From: Pyrus communis | Lineage: Eukaryota > Streptophyta > Magnoliopsida > Rosales > Rosaceae | Reading direction: 5' to 3' | Assembly: GCF_963583255.1 (NCBI RefSeq) | Contig: NC_084812.1 | Span: 22,463,959-22,527,958 of the forward strand | Length of the DNA: 64,000 nucleotides | Part shown: positions 47,295 to 60,069 of the stretch, piece after piece | Layout: every line of letters begins with the position of its first letter | Numbering within the stretch: the first letter of the stretch is position 1 | Notes under the pieces: generated by a model | Seen by the model: only the letters and a program-made list of their open reading frames with translations | Database searches by the model: none | What the model was told of the DNA's origin: nothing | Translations under genes and position numbers: made by a program

Positions 47295-50200
47295 ATGGAG
47301 ACAAAGATCGCAAAGGTATTGGATAGTGGTCCAAGTGTTAAGCTCGATTCAAAGAGAAAGCGGGCAACGCGGTATGCTGCAAATTTTCCTGGAGCTACCC
47401 ACAGAGTATCTCAGAGGCCGAGCTTGAATAAGCTTGCCAAGCGAAGGAAATTACATGGAAGCAAAAGCAAGCTTATGAGCCCTGGATCTCGACGATCCTT
47501 ACTTGCATCTTATTCAAATTTTTCAAGAAGCGGTGTGCCACAGCGCCTAATGTTTTATCAGAGTGGTGGATGGACTGATTTTCCTCAAGATCTTGTTGAC
47601 TTGGTTATGAAAGATCTACAGGTCAAGAAGGAAACTGTGAACATCAAATCACATGGTGAACATTATTTGCTAGATTTTTTGCATATGTTCCGATTGAACT
47701 TGAAAACTGGTCTAAAGCAACATATTGCTTGGATTGATGAAGCTGGTAGTTGTTTCTTTCCAGAAATTTACGATGAGGATGACGATGAACCAAATTGGTA
47801 CTGCTCACCTCAAGGTGGCAAAGATTTGGAACCCTGGGCTGAAGAGCATTGCGGGTCACGTGAAATAAGACTGCACCTGGAAATTGAAATAAATGGTATG
47901 GGTCAATCTGGGTTGAATGAATGTAGTGGGGAGTCCAATGGCTTTGTAAAGAAAATTCAGGTTGATCAAATTCCTGCCAGCCATGGTGATGGTGCGGAAG
48001 TTGAGAATAGTTGCAACAGGAAACATGGTCTAAAAGTTGATGAGTATTCTGAAGACAATGAAGCAATGACAAAGAATTTAGCTAGAGCAACTGAGATTGA
48101 AAAGGAGAAGTTGGATCGGGATACTGTTCATAAGATATTCCTTAAAGGAATGAGCAGCTTTGATGTTGTAGAAGTACTTGATATATACCAGTGCTCAAGT
48201 ACTCTGATGCAAGCTCGTTTGGAACTTTTTCAGAAGCAGGTAGAAATTACAAAAACGTTTCGCGGTGATGCAAATATACGATATGCTTGGCTTGCTTCTT
48301 CTAAAGGAGAGCTTTCAAGTATAATGATGTATGGGCTTGGTCATTCTGGACTAGCCATGAACAAGTCCATATATGGCACTGGTGTTCATCTCACAGAAGC
48401 GAGCTTCTCTAACACCTGGTTAGTGTTTGTTTGTTTAATATTTATGTTTTCTGTGTGAGAATTATGTTCATACTGTTCATATGAATGATCAGATGTTTGA
48501 AAAGAGTTAGTATTCCTGGGTTGGGTTGCTACTTCCGCCATTGATAAAAATGGTTTCTTGCATGGGGAAAGGATGAAGTAATGGTTTAGGGTTTCCTAAA
48601 TAACATTGTCGGCACAGTTGACGGATAGTATTAAGGGCTAGACATGATTACTGTGAAGTATGGAGGTGGTATGTTATTGTCCTGCACCTAGTGTCTTGTT
48701 AGGCCTAGTTATTCCATATGGCACGTCCTCTGTGACCTGCAGCTGTTTATTACCCGCTAGCTTGGAAAGTGGCTATTTTGAGTGACAATGCTATAGCAGG
48801 CATTTATTAATTTGTTTTTGTTCACTACCTTCATTGGTAAAAATGTACTAAGGTAATTGTTGGTTGCTTCTATTTTATTATGGTTATATGTTACTGCTGG
48901 CTTCCTTTGCCATGAGAAGGTATTGGTATTGGTTATTAAGGGTATCTTTTCTGATAATTTGACTTATGCTCTTGCAGTTGTTTTACATATGGTTACTTTT
49001 TGTTAGTATGCTCATTAGAGGTGGAATAAACTTTTCATTTGTTCACAGTGCAAATTCTTGTGATGTTGACGAAAATGGGATACGACACATGTTATTCTGT
49101 CGTGTCATAATGGGAAATATGGAGTTACTTCACCCTGGAAGTACACAATTCCATCCCAGTAGCAAAGACTTTGATAGTGGAGTGGATGGTCTTGAGGATC
49201 CAAAACATTATATTGTCTGGAATATGAACATGAATACACACATATATCCAGAATTTGTTGTTAGTTTCAAGATCATATCCAATGCTGAAGGTGATGCTCT
49301 AATCCTTAAATCTTCCAGTTTGTTTCAATTATTTTCTTTTGCTAACCTGTAATAAGAACCTATGTGTCCATACTTACTGTATTTTAATAGTTCTATGGCT
49401 CTGAAATACACTGTTCAGTAGCTGTTACAATTTGGATGGAAAATGTTTGGAAGTTATTTTAAGCAAATAGGCTTCATCCATTGGCCATAGACATCAATGG
49501 TTGGGATGTTTCACCAAATCCAAGAGATGAATGATGAATTACCTCTCCAACTTCTGATTCACTGAGACAGCTGGATGTATCTTCAGAAAATGCTGTATCA
49601 GTAACGTGTTTTCATTATTTGGGACTTTTTTTTTTGAGTACTTGAGAACTGGCGCTTGACGTTTTTTACAGGGCATCTGATTGGAACTGAGAATAAACTT
49701 GGTGCATCCGGGGTTGCAACATCCTGCCAAGGACCACAGGGCTCGTCTGCAGTTGATACAGTGCGTGCCAAACTTTCATATATTTTTTATGGTTGTTCTT
49801 GGCTGTAACATGGGATGCTTGTAACTTTACCTGATTACTTGCTTTATTACTAAATCTTACATCTATTCCTCATAGTAGAATGCTTGACGTGAGTTACATG
49901 TTCATCCAATCCAAGTGGCTGCCTCCTGAAAATTTTATTTTGATGAGCTTAGTTTGACATATAAGTCCTCATCCATATTGAGGCTTAGATCTTATTTTCG
50001 AGCTGTTTGATTTATTGAACTGAAGTCCCGGAGAAGTTTGGTAGGCTTTCTATGTCTTGCACCGAGTAAAATTCCCCTTCAGTGGAGAGTACAGCTTGCA
50101 TTATTTTGGGACTTAGTGTCACATTTTTACTTCGAGAATATTTTGTATTGCAACAGAAGTTTTCTTGCTATTTTTTTGCCTTTCCTTTATTGACTGTGGA

Positions 50201-53122
50201 GTACTAGTAGACCATGGTGATCAGCGATTAGCATTTTTTTTTTTTTTTTTTTATTCCTAATAGGGGAGCGAGACTCAGCCACTTTCTGATTCTGGGAAAT
50301 CTCATGGAAACAATATTCAAATGGTTTCAAAGCCTGGGGGATTTCAGGGGGAAAGCACTACTACTGGTTCTGCTCCTCAAAGAGCCCCTAAATCGCCTTG
50401 GATGCCTTTCCCCATGTTATTTTCTGCTATTGAAAATAAAGTTCCTCCTGAAGTTATGAAACAAGTTAATGTTCATTATGACTTATTCAGGGTATGATTA
50501 ATATTGTTATTTTCCCTTCTCCCTTTTTTTGTTTGAACTTTTTAGCCTCGAAATATCTAGACACTTCTGTGTCTGACTATGATAATATCTTTTCAGGTAA
50601 AAAAGATAACTCGTGATGAATTTGTGAAGAAGTTGAGGTTGGTTGTTGGAGATACTTTGTTGAGGTCTACGATTACAGAACTTCAATGTAAGGTACAATT
50701 TTACTTTTTTTGGAGTAATTGGGTCACATTGACCTTCATCAGTTTCAACATGGATTTATTTAGTACATTAAAAGGATGAAATTAACTTACTAAAGAACGA
50801 TAATGCAATCGAATAATTTAGCTTGTAGTTTGTTCTTTAGCCATTCTATTCTTTATCCAAAATTGTGGGTTGGAAACAAGTCTATATACAGTTTTACAGG
50901 TGTTCCTTTTGTATTAAATTGTATTATAAAATATGATTATGAAAATACATGATATTGAATACATATCATATACAAACTTAACTTGTATGATTATTGAACT
51001 ATATTTTGACTTTTTAATTTTAAATGAAGCATAGATTACCAATCGAGATTCGGTACAAACTTAGGCTCTGGACATTGTTATGCACATTTTATATTAGTTT
51101 GTTATAAGGACATGGTATTGAGCACAGAGCTCAGGTGCAAAGGGTGAATTGTCACGTCCCGGATCCGAAGTTGGTGAATGAATAACCCGCGACCGGTGCG
51201 TGAGTAAAAAAATTTTAAAAATAAAAACAAAGACAAAACTTCTCTTATTCAAAAAAAATCCGAAAAACCTTACAAGGTGTACAAAATAATAACAAAAAAA
51301 CTCTTAAATTCCTTGTCTAACACAACCTCAGCATGTCTAGCACCTTGTCTTGCCAAATAACTCATCTGTAAATATAAAAGGGTGACGGGTGAGCAACAAC
51401 CACCGTTGCCGAGTGAGTAGGATATGTAATATGCAGTCAAGCGTGCTGTTTTACCCACACTAAAATATATGATAATAATTATACATAGTGCCATATCATA
51501 CCGTCCCTTCACATTTTGGTTATCCTTCATGATATGTAGCTCACCACATGACCCCTACATTGGCCATTTGCCCTAATTTACCCGGGTGCCATACATTTAT
51601 CTATCGAATAACCAAACAATACAGTTCTCATGCTTCATGAACATCTCAAACGATTGCACATGGAATGTATATATACACACGTCGAAATCGATTACACGAA
51701 ATCAAACATGCTTGACACGATTGCACATGGAATGTATATACACACACGTCAAAATCGATTACATGAAATCAAACATGCTTGACATGAAAATAGATCGAGA
51801 TTTAGAAATAGAATAAATCCCATGACAACTCATGGTTTTCATGTTATTTGAAAAATAAGAATATTTGGAACACATTACTTAAACCACTCACCCTGATCGA
51901 TAGCTAGACCACAAACAATCTCCACACATCGAACCCTCTAACCCACTAACCTAAACTCTTTCTTTCTTTCGTTTTCCCTCACTCTCTTTTCTGTATATAT
52001 AAACATATACATTTACATACATTCATATACATAACCTGGAAGATGCATGCATTGCAGCAGCCAACCGACGTTTCTAGTGGAGTTGAATAAATGAATGAAT
52101 GCAAGTCCTTTTATAGTGGAAATGGGCGGTTAAAAGACTTAAGGGCTACTAAGCAAGTATAAATGAATGGATAGATAAAAATATGGTCTGATCTTGAAGT
52201 AATGAGTCAACGAAGTAGAAGTTGACACCTACAAAAGCAAGTTGCTGCGTGTTTTAAACTAAAACGAAACTATCCCATTAACTGACACCACTAAGATTTC
52301 AATTGCAGTCTACAGCATTCAAAATGCATGCTTGAAAACCTAGTGATTATAAATTGTAAACAAACCACAACAACAAACTAATAATATACTTAAAATAGAT
52401 TGAAGAAACCATGTACAATAATATCTTTTTACAGAAAGTACACATTTAAAAATACGGGATCTCACATGAATACTGCTAACCACTTGAGTTACAAGCTCTC
52501 GGCATATTTTATTATCTAAGAAGTTAAGAAAGAGGTCAGAATACCACAAATATGGACTGGAGGGTGAAGTCCTTTTTATTAGTGAAAACATGAAATAAAG
52601 AGGTCAGAATACCACAAATATGGATTGTGGAAAATGATGTAGATTATAACCGTTTCCGATTGACCAATTTAGGCGAAATGCAGTGCTTCTTCAGTTCCAG
52701 TCTATTACAGTCTACGGATTTTAATTTTTAAGTCCCAGTGGATTGAGACCAAGTTATTAAGAAATAAACCACAAAATGTTAGATAGAGGTGATTATGAAT
52801 GCCCTCCATGAGCATTACAAAGACGTGAGAGGGCATTCATAATCACCTCTATCGGGTTCATTTCTTGAAAACTTGGTGTCACTCAAGTCCCAAGCTCGAA
52901 ATTCCCTTGGGACTTGGAAATTCCTTACCTTTGACCAAAAAAAAGAAAAAGGAAAGTCCTTAACCCAAACCGAGCCGAAGATTAAACCAGACTCGATGGT
53001 TGATTGGTTCCAAGTGAACCCAGTCGCATTGGCTCATCCAGTTTTTAGATCATATCCTGTGCGGTATAAGTTTATTCATTATTTTGTTTTTGTTGCAGAT
53101 GCCTTATAAAAGCAATGAGTAA
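47295..53122 (+). CDS. RCD1: RCD1/SRO1-type protein (WWE-PARP-RST)
   Basis: Radical-induced cell death 1 family, a nuclear hub that binds many transcription factors through its RST domain and shapes stress and hormone responses. Six coding exons: 47295-48418, 49049-49290, 49672-49760, 50264-50491, 50597-50692, 53099-53122; 600 residues, close to Arabidopsis RCD1/SRO1. The start [11 protein letters not shown] matches the family. Visible parts: basic clusters KRKR (20-23) and KRRK (49-52), likely nuclear signals; WWE domain about 78-160 ([34 protein letters not shown]); PARP-like domain about 270-440 ([31 protein letters not shown] with H365, [18 protein letters not shown]); RST domain about 522-596 ([31 protein letters not shown]). 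The family is usually described as catalytically inactive. The last exon has only seven codons plus stop, after a 2.4-kb intron loaded with repeats. Intact. Confidence 0.95.
51432..51685. repeat. Dispersed repeat Y, copy 2
   Basis: Matches 41752-42022 closely over ~250 bp (e.g. TCATGATATGTAGCTCACCA, CATACATTTATCTATCG). Confidence 0.8.
51652..51785. repeat. 67-bp tandem duplication
   Basis: Two units (51652-51718, 51719-51785), each starting GATTGCACATGGAATGTATA and ending CATGCTTGACA, differing at a handful of positions. Only one partial unit is found in repeat Y copy 1, so the duplication arose in this copy. Confidence 0.85.
52748..52877. repeat. Long fold-back in the last RCD1 intron
   Basis: The inner arms 52782-52806 and 52829-52853 are perfect 25-bp reverse complements (GATAGAGGTGATTATGAATG plus GCCCTC) with a 22-base loop. 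Outward the pairing continues imperfectly to ACCAAGTT (52748-52755) and its complement AACTTGGT (52870-52877). As RNA it would be a hairpin of about 50 pairs. Probably a MITE. It sits 220 bp before the last RCD1 exon. Confidence 0.9.
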
Positions 53123-54740
53123 ATTCGAAGTTCCAAAGACAGGTTTACGCGGCCTCTAGTAGCGTGGTCCTGCCTCTCGGAGCCTGTCCATAAAAGTTTC
53201 AGATATCTGAAGACAAAGATCGTTTGAAGCTTGCCTGGTACTAATGTGTCGACATGAAGTAAATGTTATCATGGACCTATTTAAGGTTTGTTATTCAGGA
53301 ATATGGGAATTCTTAGCTTGTTTTTTTTTGGCGAAATTTTATCTAAACATTTTACAATTACGTTGGTGTAGTGCTTAAAGTTTATGCTTTGTGTAGAACC
53401 CTAGATTTGATGGTTTTAAAGTGGATTTCTGCTGTCTACCATTCTTGTGTATATTTTGGAACTCATAGCATGGAGAACGCCTTCATCTTGTGTGAAGCCT
53501 TTGCACTTTTCATTAACTTCGGTCCAAATCTATCTTGAATGGCTTCTGACTTTCATACTCTTGACAACCTCTTTCACGATCTTTTCTTCGAAAATTGATA
53601 CGTATCTATCCAGCATTGTTGCTACTTATTTGAAACACCGATAATCAGGAATCGTAGTTGTATTTTGTGTGTGTTTTTTTTCCCCTTATTTTTTTGTCAT
53701 AGGTAGACCTGTAAACGGATGGGATCCATCGGATTTGGATTTTATCATCAAATTGAAAGTTTCGATCAATATTCTATTAATTACATTGTATTTGGATCAA
53801 AAAGATCCGATCCATTGACAGGTCTGGGTATGGTTATTGTTTTGAAACTCCAAATTTGCTTGCTTGAGTTTTTCCTCCCAGAACTCCCGAAGTTTTTAAT
53901 GACATAGGGATCCATCAATTTGCTTCTCTATATGCTTCTTACGTGCCTCTCATTCTTTCTGAACCCTAATCTGTACTCAGAACACAAGGTTGACATGTCA
54001 CACTGTAGGGAATATTCGTAATGTTCTTCCGCTTGTATTATGATACATAGTATGCCATCATGTGTTTTAGGTACATTGAAACACCTATCATTAACTAGGG
54101 CTGTGACGTACAAGGATTGTTATGTGCATGTAATTCTTCTCTACGTCAAGTTTGTACTATGGTTATGTGCATTTAAGATTTCGAGCATGGTAATGTAAGC
54201 AAAAATAACAAAAGAATGAACAAATTAAACAATGAAAATCGATTTGTTAAGACCATATTAGAGAGTAAAAATCAAGTCTCGTAGGAGTTTGGAAATATTT
54301 AGAGACCGTTTGATAACCATTTCGTCTTTAGTTTTTATTTTCACCTTTTTTTTTCCTGAACTTTTGCCCCTATAAGGAAAATGAATGAGATCCTCAAAAT
54401 CAAAGATGAGAGTGAAGGATTTTGTGCAGGATTTTAAACTGCGTTTCTCTTCCTCCCATCCTTGTGCCATGCAACTATTAATAAAGTCATTAATGTAATT
54501 CAAATAGTATTACATGCATAAACCTCATTTTTGCTAAAGCGGCTGGAAGATCTATCGTTGAGGTGCTGAATGACTTTGCAAGTGCTTCTGGTCAAAAGGT
54601 AAATTTCCACACATCCTCACTTTTTTTCTCAAATAATACTTTTAATCAGACTACGAGTGACATTGTAAACATCCTACCGATACAGCATAAAACTACTAGG
54701 TAAATATTTGGGCATCCATAATATTGTGTTCTGGAAGGAT
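53123..54740. other. RCD1 3' region and intergenic DNA
   Basis: Likely RCD1 3' UTR at first, then AT-rich DNA with no gene seen. Short frames here show no domain. Confidence 0.5.
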
Positions 54741-54747
54741 CCTACAG

Positions 54748-55365
54748 ATGGGAAAGAAATAATGCAACCTTCAAAAATGCAAAGCCTCGCCCTGCTAAAG
54801 TTCATGCTTTAGCTACTGCTATTGTGATGGATTTTTCAAGAATAACTGCAGAACAAGAAAGAAAAAAAGGAAAGGATCTGTGGCACCCGCCTGATTCGAC
54901 GTTTGTAAAAATTAACTTTGATGGCTCGGTTGCGGGAAGCAGTTATGCTCTCGGTTTTGTGATTCGAAGTGAAATGGTTGCCCTATCACTGCTGGAGCCA
55001 GACCATTAGGTGTACGTACTATAACGGTGGCTGAAGCGTTGGTGCTCAAAGATGCACTTAAGATTGCAAAACAGAATGGTTTTTCTCCTTTCATTGTGTG
55101 AGTTGGAAGCATATTTATCGTGGAGGGAGACTCTAAGCTAGTTATAGACGCTGTGGAAGGAAGGTGTGTTGTCCCTTGGAGAATTCGAGAAACGGTTGAT
55201 GACATTCGTTGGTTGACTTTCTCCTTTTATTGTGTGACTTGGAAGCATATTTATCGTGAAACAAACTTTGTAGCTGATGCAATGACTAATGTCTCTCTAA
55301 TATGCATATTTGGGATAGGACCCTTCCTTTACGGGCTACTTCTGCTTTTATGATTGATTGTATTG
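54748..55365 (+). pseudogene. RNase H-like fragment of a non-LTR retroelement
   Basis: The plus strand encodes WERNNATFKNAKPRPAKVHAL, then FVKINFDGSVAGSS..GFVIR, then (after a frame change near 54975) AGARPLGVRTITVAEALVLK, then VEGDSKLVIDAVEG and VTWKHIYRETNFVADAM. This is the order of the plant RVT_3/RNase H domain: D in NFDGS, E in AEA, D in EGDS, D in VAD. A 24-bp in-frame insertion at about 55098-55121 brings a TGA. These domains end LINE-type pol proteins and also occur as stand-alone host copies. Broken by one frameshift and one stop. Confidence 0.8.
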
Positions 55366-56978
55366 GTAATGGTTGTTTGCAAGGTTTCTCGTCTTAATTA
55401 ATTTAATTTTTTAGCAAATCGTGCAATGCATCATAAAATAACATAAACAAGCATAGATAAGGTCAAGAAAAACTCCCTTTAAGTAACTAGGACTATTTCG
55501 AAAGAACTGCGCACACCGTCATTGTCATAGTAACCATGGGTTGCATTCCAAGAAGTGCTAATTATCAAACAAGGGACAATTGCTTCTGTGACGTAGGAAC
55601 TCTCCAAGTGGGCTCAGTTAGATTACCATTCTCATTGAGTGTAACTTCGATTTTCGAATCTTTGATCTCCACACCTCGAAGAGGAATGACTTAAACATCT
55701 CATAGAGTTCAATATGATTCTCATTCTAACCCGATAATCGTGAATAATCGTTGTTTACTATCTAATATTCCCACAAAAGCATCATTCAGCCTAAAGTACT
55801 AATCCTTGTGATTAGGTTGAACAATTTTGTCGACAGTGTGCTTGATTTACATAGTCGATATCTTATTGGCCTACTTAATTGTCTATCCGTTGGGATAGTT
55901 TATCAACCAAAGAAAAAAGTTAGTCCAATTACCACCCAGTCTTTAGGTTCTCTAGTCATGAGGCTAAATGTGCTACGTTTTAGTCTTCAAAGAATTATTT
56001 TTTAAGGATAATGATAGAGAGATCCAACTACGTTTTTTTGTTTTGTTTTGGAGTGCAGTAAAGGTAAGAATATTTCCATCTTAAGTAGGATGGATATTTT
56101 ATGTTTTTATTTTTTTTGTTTCGGATTTCCACTGCATTTTTGTAATTTCACAACTTCAAGAAATAAAATACAACAAAATTAAAAACGAGTTATAACAACG
56201 CAATAAATACCCTTATTTTACATATATCTTAAGTGAAGTCATTTACCGTATACTCGACAAAAAAAGAAAATCACTTATTCACCGAACACTTGTCTAATGA
56301 ACCTTAAATTCATATTGTCGTGGAAGATGGTTGTTGGATTGGATTAGATGCTTGATAGATTGGATTAGATGGTTGTCTAATAGCACCAGCTTATTAAAAA
56401 CAATTATATTAAGGTATCAAACTAGGAAGGTTAAATTGCATCTTCGTCTAAGACTTCCGTTTGCACCTGGACGGCCCTACACACCACCACCATCACATCC
56501 CACCCAACCCTACACCACCGCCAGAATTCACCAAAACCGACGCCACTTCGGCCATCTCCATATCGTCCCCATACAAGAGTGCGTGTGAGAGAGATGGAGA
56601 CGAAAGAGGAGAGAGAGCGAGATAATTCATTTTTAATTTATGTTTTTTTTACTAAATTTAAAAATAACCAGATGAGAAACTACAATAAATATGTTATCCA
56701 TCGTGTAGTTTAGCCAAATTCTCGTTCCTCTAAATGTAAAAATATCAATGTAGTGAAAAAAAAAAAAAAAAAAAAAACCTCAGGACAAAAAAGAAAGTAA
56801 AAGAAGCAGAAAATAGGCGCGTACATTTGTCACTCGATTTTACAAAACGACATGAAACAAATAGTAAAATAAAAACCAAAATAATAGAAAAAACGTGTTG
56901 ATTTAGAAGTCTGAGCTGGCAGCACCAAAATTATTATTAAAAAAATAATAAAATAAAAACCTCTCTCCGTCGGTCCGT
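55366..56978. other. Intergenic DNA upstream of the MYB gene
   Basis: AT-rich with no gene. Contains a short CAC/ACC-rich stretch near 56475-56530 and a ~22-base A run at 56757-56778. Confidence 0.55.
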
Positions 56979-56991
56979 CCTCTATAAAACC
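56979..56991 (+). promoter_or_regulatory. TATA-box candidate for the MYB gene
   Basis: TCCTCTATAAAACCC lies about 90 bp upstream of the ATG at 57080, leaving a leader of ~60 bp. Good match in sequence and spacing. Confidence 0.55.
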
Positions 56992-57079
56992 CACAAACTC
57001 TCCAAATCTCCCACCAAACCCAAATTACGCGAAATATCCAAGAAACCAAGACAAAACAGAACTCAACCCAAACCCGCAA

Positions 57080-58965
57080 ATGTTTCAAGAAACGGCGCCG
57101 TGTTGGTCGAGCGTGGTTCAGTCGGCGGCGTCGACTCCGTGGACTCGGCTTGAGGACAAGGTGTTTGAGCAGGCGCTGGTCAGGTTCCCGGAGGACTTGC
57201 CCGATCGGTGGGAGAGGATCGCGGGAGAGTTGCCGGGCAAGACTCCCAAGGAGGTGTTGGAGCACTACGAGGACTTGGTGCACGATGTCTTGGAAATTGA
57301 TTCCGGCCGGGTCAATTTGCCGAGTTATGCTGATGAGTCTATGGTCGGCTGGGAGGACACGGCCAGTCAGATCACTTTTGGGTCCAACCGCGAGACTGAG
57401 AGGAAGAAGGGAACGCCTTGGACTGAAGAAGAACACAAGTAATTTCTTTCTCTCTCCGTATCATTTTTTCGTATTTCTTTAATTTTTCAAACTTTGTTTT
57501 TAACTGGTGAGAAATTTATTGAGAGAAAAATTAAACCAAACTGAGATAATTAATTGGTTATTTGATTCTAGAAAACAACCGAAGAAAATGATGTAGGTGA
57601 TTTGCGTTGTTTTTGTTTCTGATTTCATTATCCACACCCTTTTTGTTTTCGGGGAAATTGGCTGAAATGATCACTTTTTGGTATTTGGCCAAATATGTCA
57701 TTCATATTTGATCAAATATTGATCAAATACTGAGCATTTCGCCAGTTGGAATTTGTAAGTTCATCGTTTCAGCCAGCCAATTTCCGTCCTTTTGCTATTT
57801 GATTGGATACATTGGGTTGTAATTTACTTTTTATAGTTACATGTGTCTATTTATTTTAAGTGCTCCCAATAATTAATGTTTTAATGTTCAAAATGTTCAA
57901 AATGTTGGTTCATCACTTTGTCCTCCATTTTGTTTTGCTACCAACTGGAGCTAGTTGGAATGTGTTAGATTCTATATTTATGTTCACCATTAAGTGTTTG
58001 ATGATGTCATGAAAACTTTCTTGCCAGCTGAACCGGGAATTTCACCTTTTTTTTTTCGATTTAGGAGTTTGGATGTTGCATATGTTCTAAATTAGAATGT
58101 TATTTTGTTGCTAAATTTGGAATAAAGGGTTAAATAGATGTTCTGTATTGTGTCTAAAAACATATCATGGACATCCCATTTTCATTAAAGAGAGTTGGTG
58201 GTTTTCCGAAGGCCGTTAATTTCATAACTTGGGGCTTTTAAGCAATTGAAATTCTTATTTTTTACAAGCTATTGAATGTCTAAGCTATGTTCTACTTTTC
58301 CAGAATATATTGCATAGTTACATAATTAACGCTTGAATTGTTTTAAGACACAAATAAGTTTCAATTTAATTTTCATCTCAAAGTGACAATTGAGTAGAAA
58401 TTGTTAAGCTGTTGTTCAAGTTTTCTAATATTTTTATTTAGTTCATTGATACGGCAGGCATACTGACAATCGTGGTTGTGTTATCATGAAATCTATTCAT
58501 TTATTGTTTTTACGACCCTACATCAGATTTAAATACGATGTGGTTGTGTTAGGAAATATTAATACTAATACCAACCTGATAGCTCGATTCTACTGTTCAA
58601 GAGCCTGATTTTCTTTATGTACTCTGAACAGGTTATTTCTAATTGGACTAAAAAAGTTTGGTAAGGGCGACTGGAGGAGCATTTCAAGGAATGTGGTTGT
58701 GACAAGAACACCAACCCAAGTAGCAAGCCACGCCCAGAAGTATTTCCTTCGTCAAACCTCAATGAAAAAGGAAAGGAAAAGATCAAGCATTCACGACATA
58801 ACCACTGTAGAGAGCAACTCAGTATCTGTGCCTGCTGATCGCAACTGGATTCCTCCACCTGCAGTTCCGGCTCATCAGTCTCCATTGCAACATTTGACCC
58901 AACAGAGTCATTTGCCTGATCAGGGGGATTTGTCGGGGTACCAAGATTTTGGCTATCCGATGTAA
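57080..58965 (+). CDS. DIVARICATA-like MYB transcription factor (SHAQKYF class)
   Basis: Nuclear transcription factor with two MYB/SANT repeats, 230 residues from two exons (57080-57438 and 58632-58965). The first repeat (about 18-68: [41 protein letters not shown]) is the DIV/RADIALIS-type protein-interaction repeat. The second (about 111-160: [44 protein letters not shown]) binds DNA, with SHAQKYF at 152-158. The basic tract [13 protein letters not shown] follows, then a short proline/glutamine-rich tail. The intron falls inside the second repeat, as is usual in this family. The start gives a typical N-terminus. DIV-type factors act in flower symmetry, ABA and sugar responses (family knowledge); the specific role is unknown. 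The long minus-strand frame opposite exon 1 is a shadow. Confidence 0.95.
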
Positions 58966-60057
58966 AGATGATTACAATCTCGTGCTGCATACTCTGTGTA
59001 TAGAGAAATTGCCTTCTATGAACAGTCCAATTTGTAAAGTTCTAAATATTTTTTAGTTCTTTGTAGCCGGTAGGCGGTTAGGAGATCTGTGAAGTGAATA
59101 TGACAGTTTAGGTTCTGTTTTCTTATGTGAAGGGAGAAAGAATTAGTGGAGAATAGCTGTGGATTATGTAGGATACTGTTATTAGTTGATAACCTCTTTC
59201 TTGCCCAGTAAATTTAGTGTACAAATTTCTTTGGTTTACTGGTTCTGGAGAGCCAAGTGCAATGACGTTTTAAGATTCATATAGCCGACTTCATTTAGTG
59301 GGAAAATGTTTTGTTGTTGTTGTTGTACTGGTTCTGCAGGGCACTTTGAGTTGGATTCTGCTAGTGCAGTGTTGCTGGTCCAAAAGCCTTGGTTTGGGCT
59401 AGGGGCGATTTTCGGACGGATCAAATCGGAAACAAGGTTTGCAATTTTCCTTGTTTCCAATTTTTGTTCCCAAAATTCCGGATCGGATTAGAGTTTTCAG
59501 AGGAGGAAGAGATGTTGTAAGACGGATTCAACCTTTGAATCTGCCTCCGCTGTCGACCGAGCATCGAGACCGAGTGAAGAGAGGCTGGCAGTATAATTTA
59601 AATTGAACTTTACGTTAGTACTACAATGCAATCCATCCAAGTATAACAATTTTACCTTATAATATGACGTTCACACCGTAAAGAGTAATTTGGTTATAGT
59701 AATACCAACGTCATTTATGCATCTTAACAGTGTAATATGACATTCACACTGTAAGGGGCAACCTTGTTATCGTAATACCATGGTCATCTACGTAATTATA
59801 TATAACGTAGACTTAAAAACTCACCGCCTGCCAATTCCATAGCTCGTTGAAAGGCTTTGTTCTACTTTTCAGACGAGTGATCAAGATCTATCCAATCCAA
59901 AGTCAACTTGCGGACCCTTGAAGATAAGTGTGTTATTCACATATCATGGAGGCTGATCCGCATCGTGTCGATTGATCCCATTGTTGACAGCATGAATTGC
60001 CTGTTACAAGTAATTGATAATGTCAAAATTACTGTAGGACTAACAAGAATCCAAGTC
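58966..60057. other. MYB 3' UTR and intergenic DNA
   Basis: Probable 3' UTR for the first ~250 bp. A (TTG)n-like run lies near 59310-59325. A ~73-bp imperfect tandem repeat lies at about 59659-59790 (AATATGACGTTCACACCGTAA / AATATGACATTCACACTGTAA, with TCGTAATACCA/TAGTAATACCA further on). No gene. Confidence 0.6.
59659..59790. repeat. ~73-bp imperfect tandem repeat
   Basis: Two units starting AATATGAC at 59661 and 59734, with conserved TTCACA.. and TAATACCA..GTCAT words and about 20-25% divergence. Confidence 0.7.
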
Positions 60058-60069
60058 AAAGAAAATCTT

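Larger units (their letters stand above)
51153..52340. repeat. Repeat-derived block in the last RCD1 intron
   Basis: From about 51153 (TGTCACGTCCCGGATCC) the intron turns into repeat sequence with GTCACG/CGCGACCGG words and an AT-rich continuation including repeat Y copy 2. The start resembles an LTR end but no target duplication was found, so the extent is approximate. It lies between coding exons ending at 50692 and starting at 53099. Confidence 0.5.

Noticed and set aside
47644..48072. 142-codon minus-strand frame opposite RCD1
   Set aside because: Shadow of the long first RCD1 coding exon; no domain.
56903..57436. 177-codon minus-strand open frame opposite MYB exon 1
   Set aside because: It is a shadow of the GC-rich first MYB exon; the peptide is arginine/leucine-rich without a domain.
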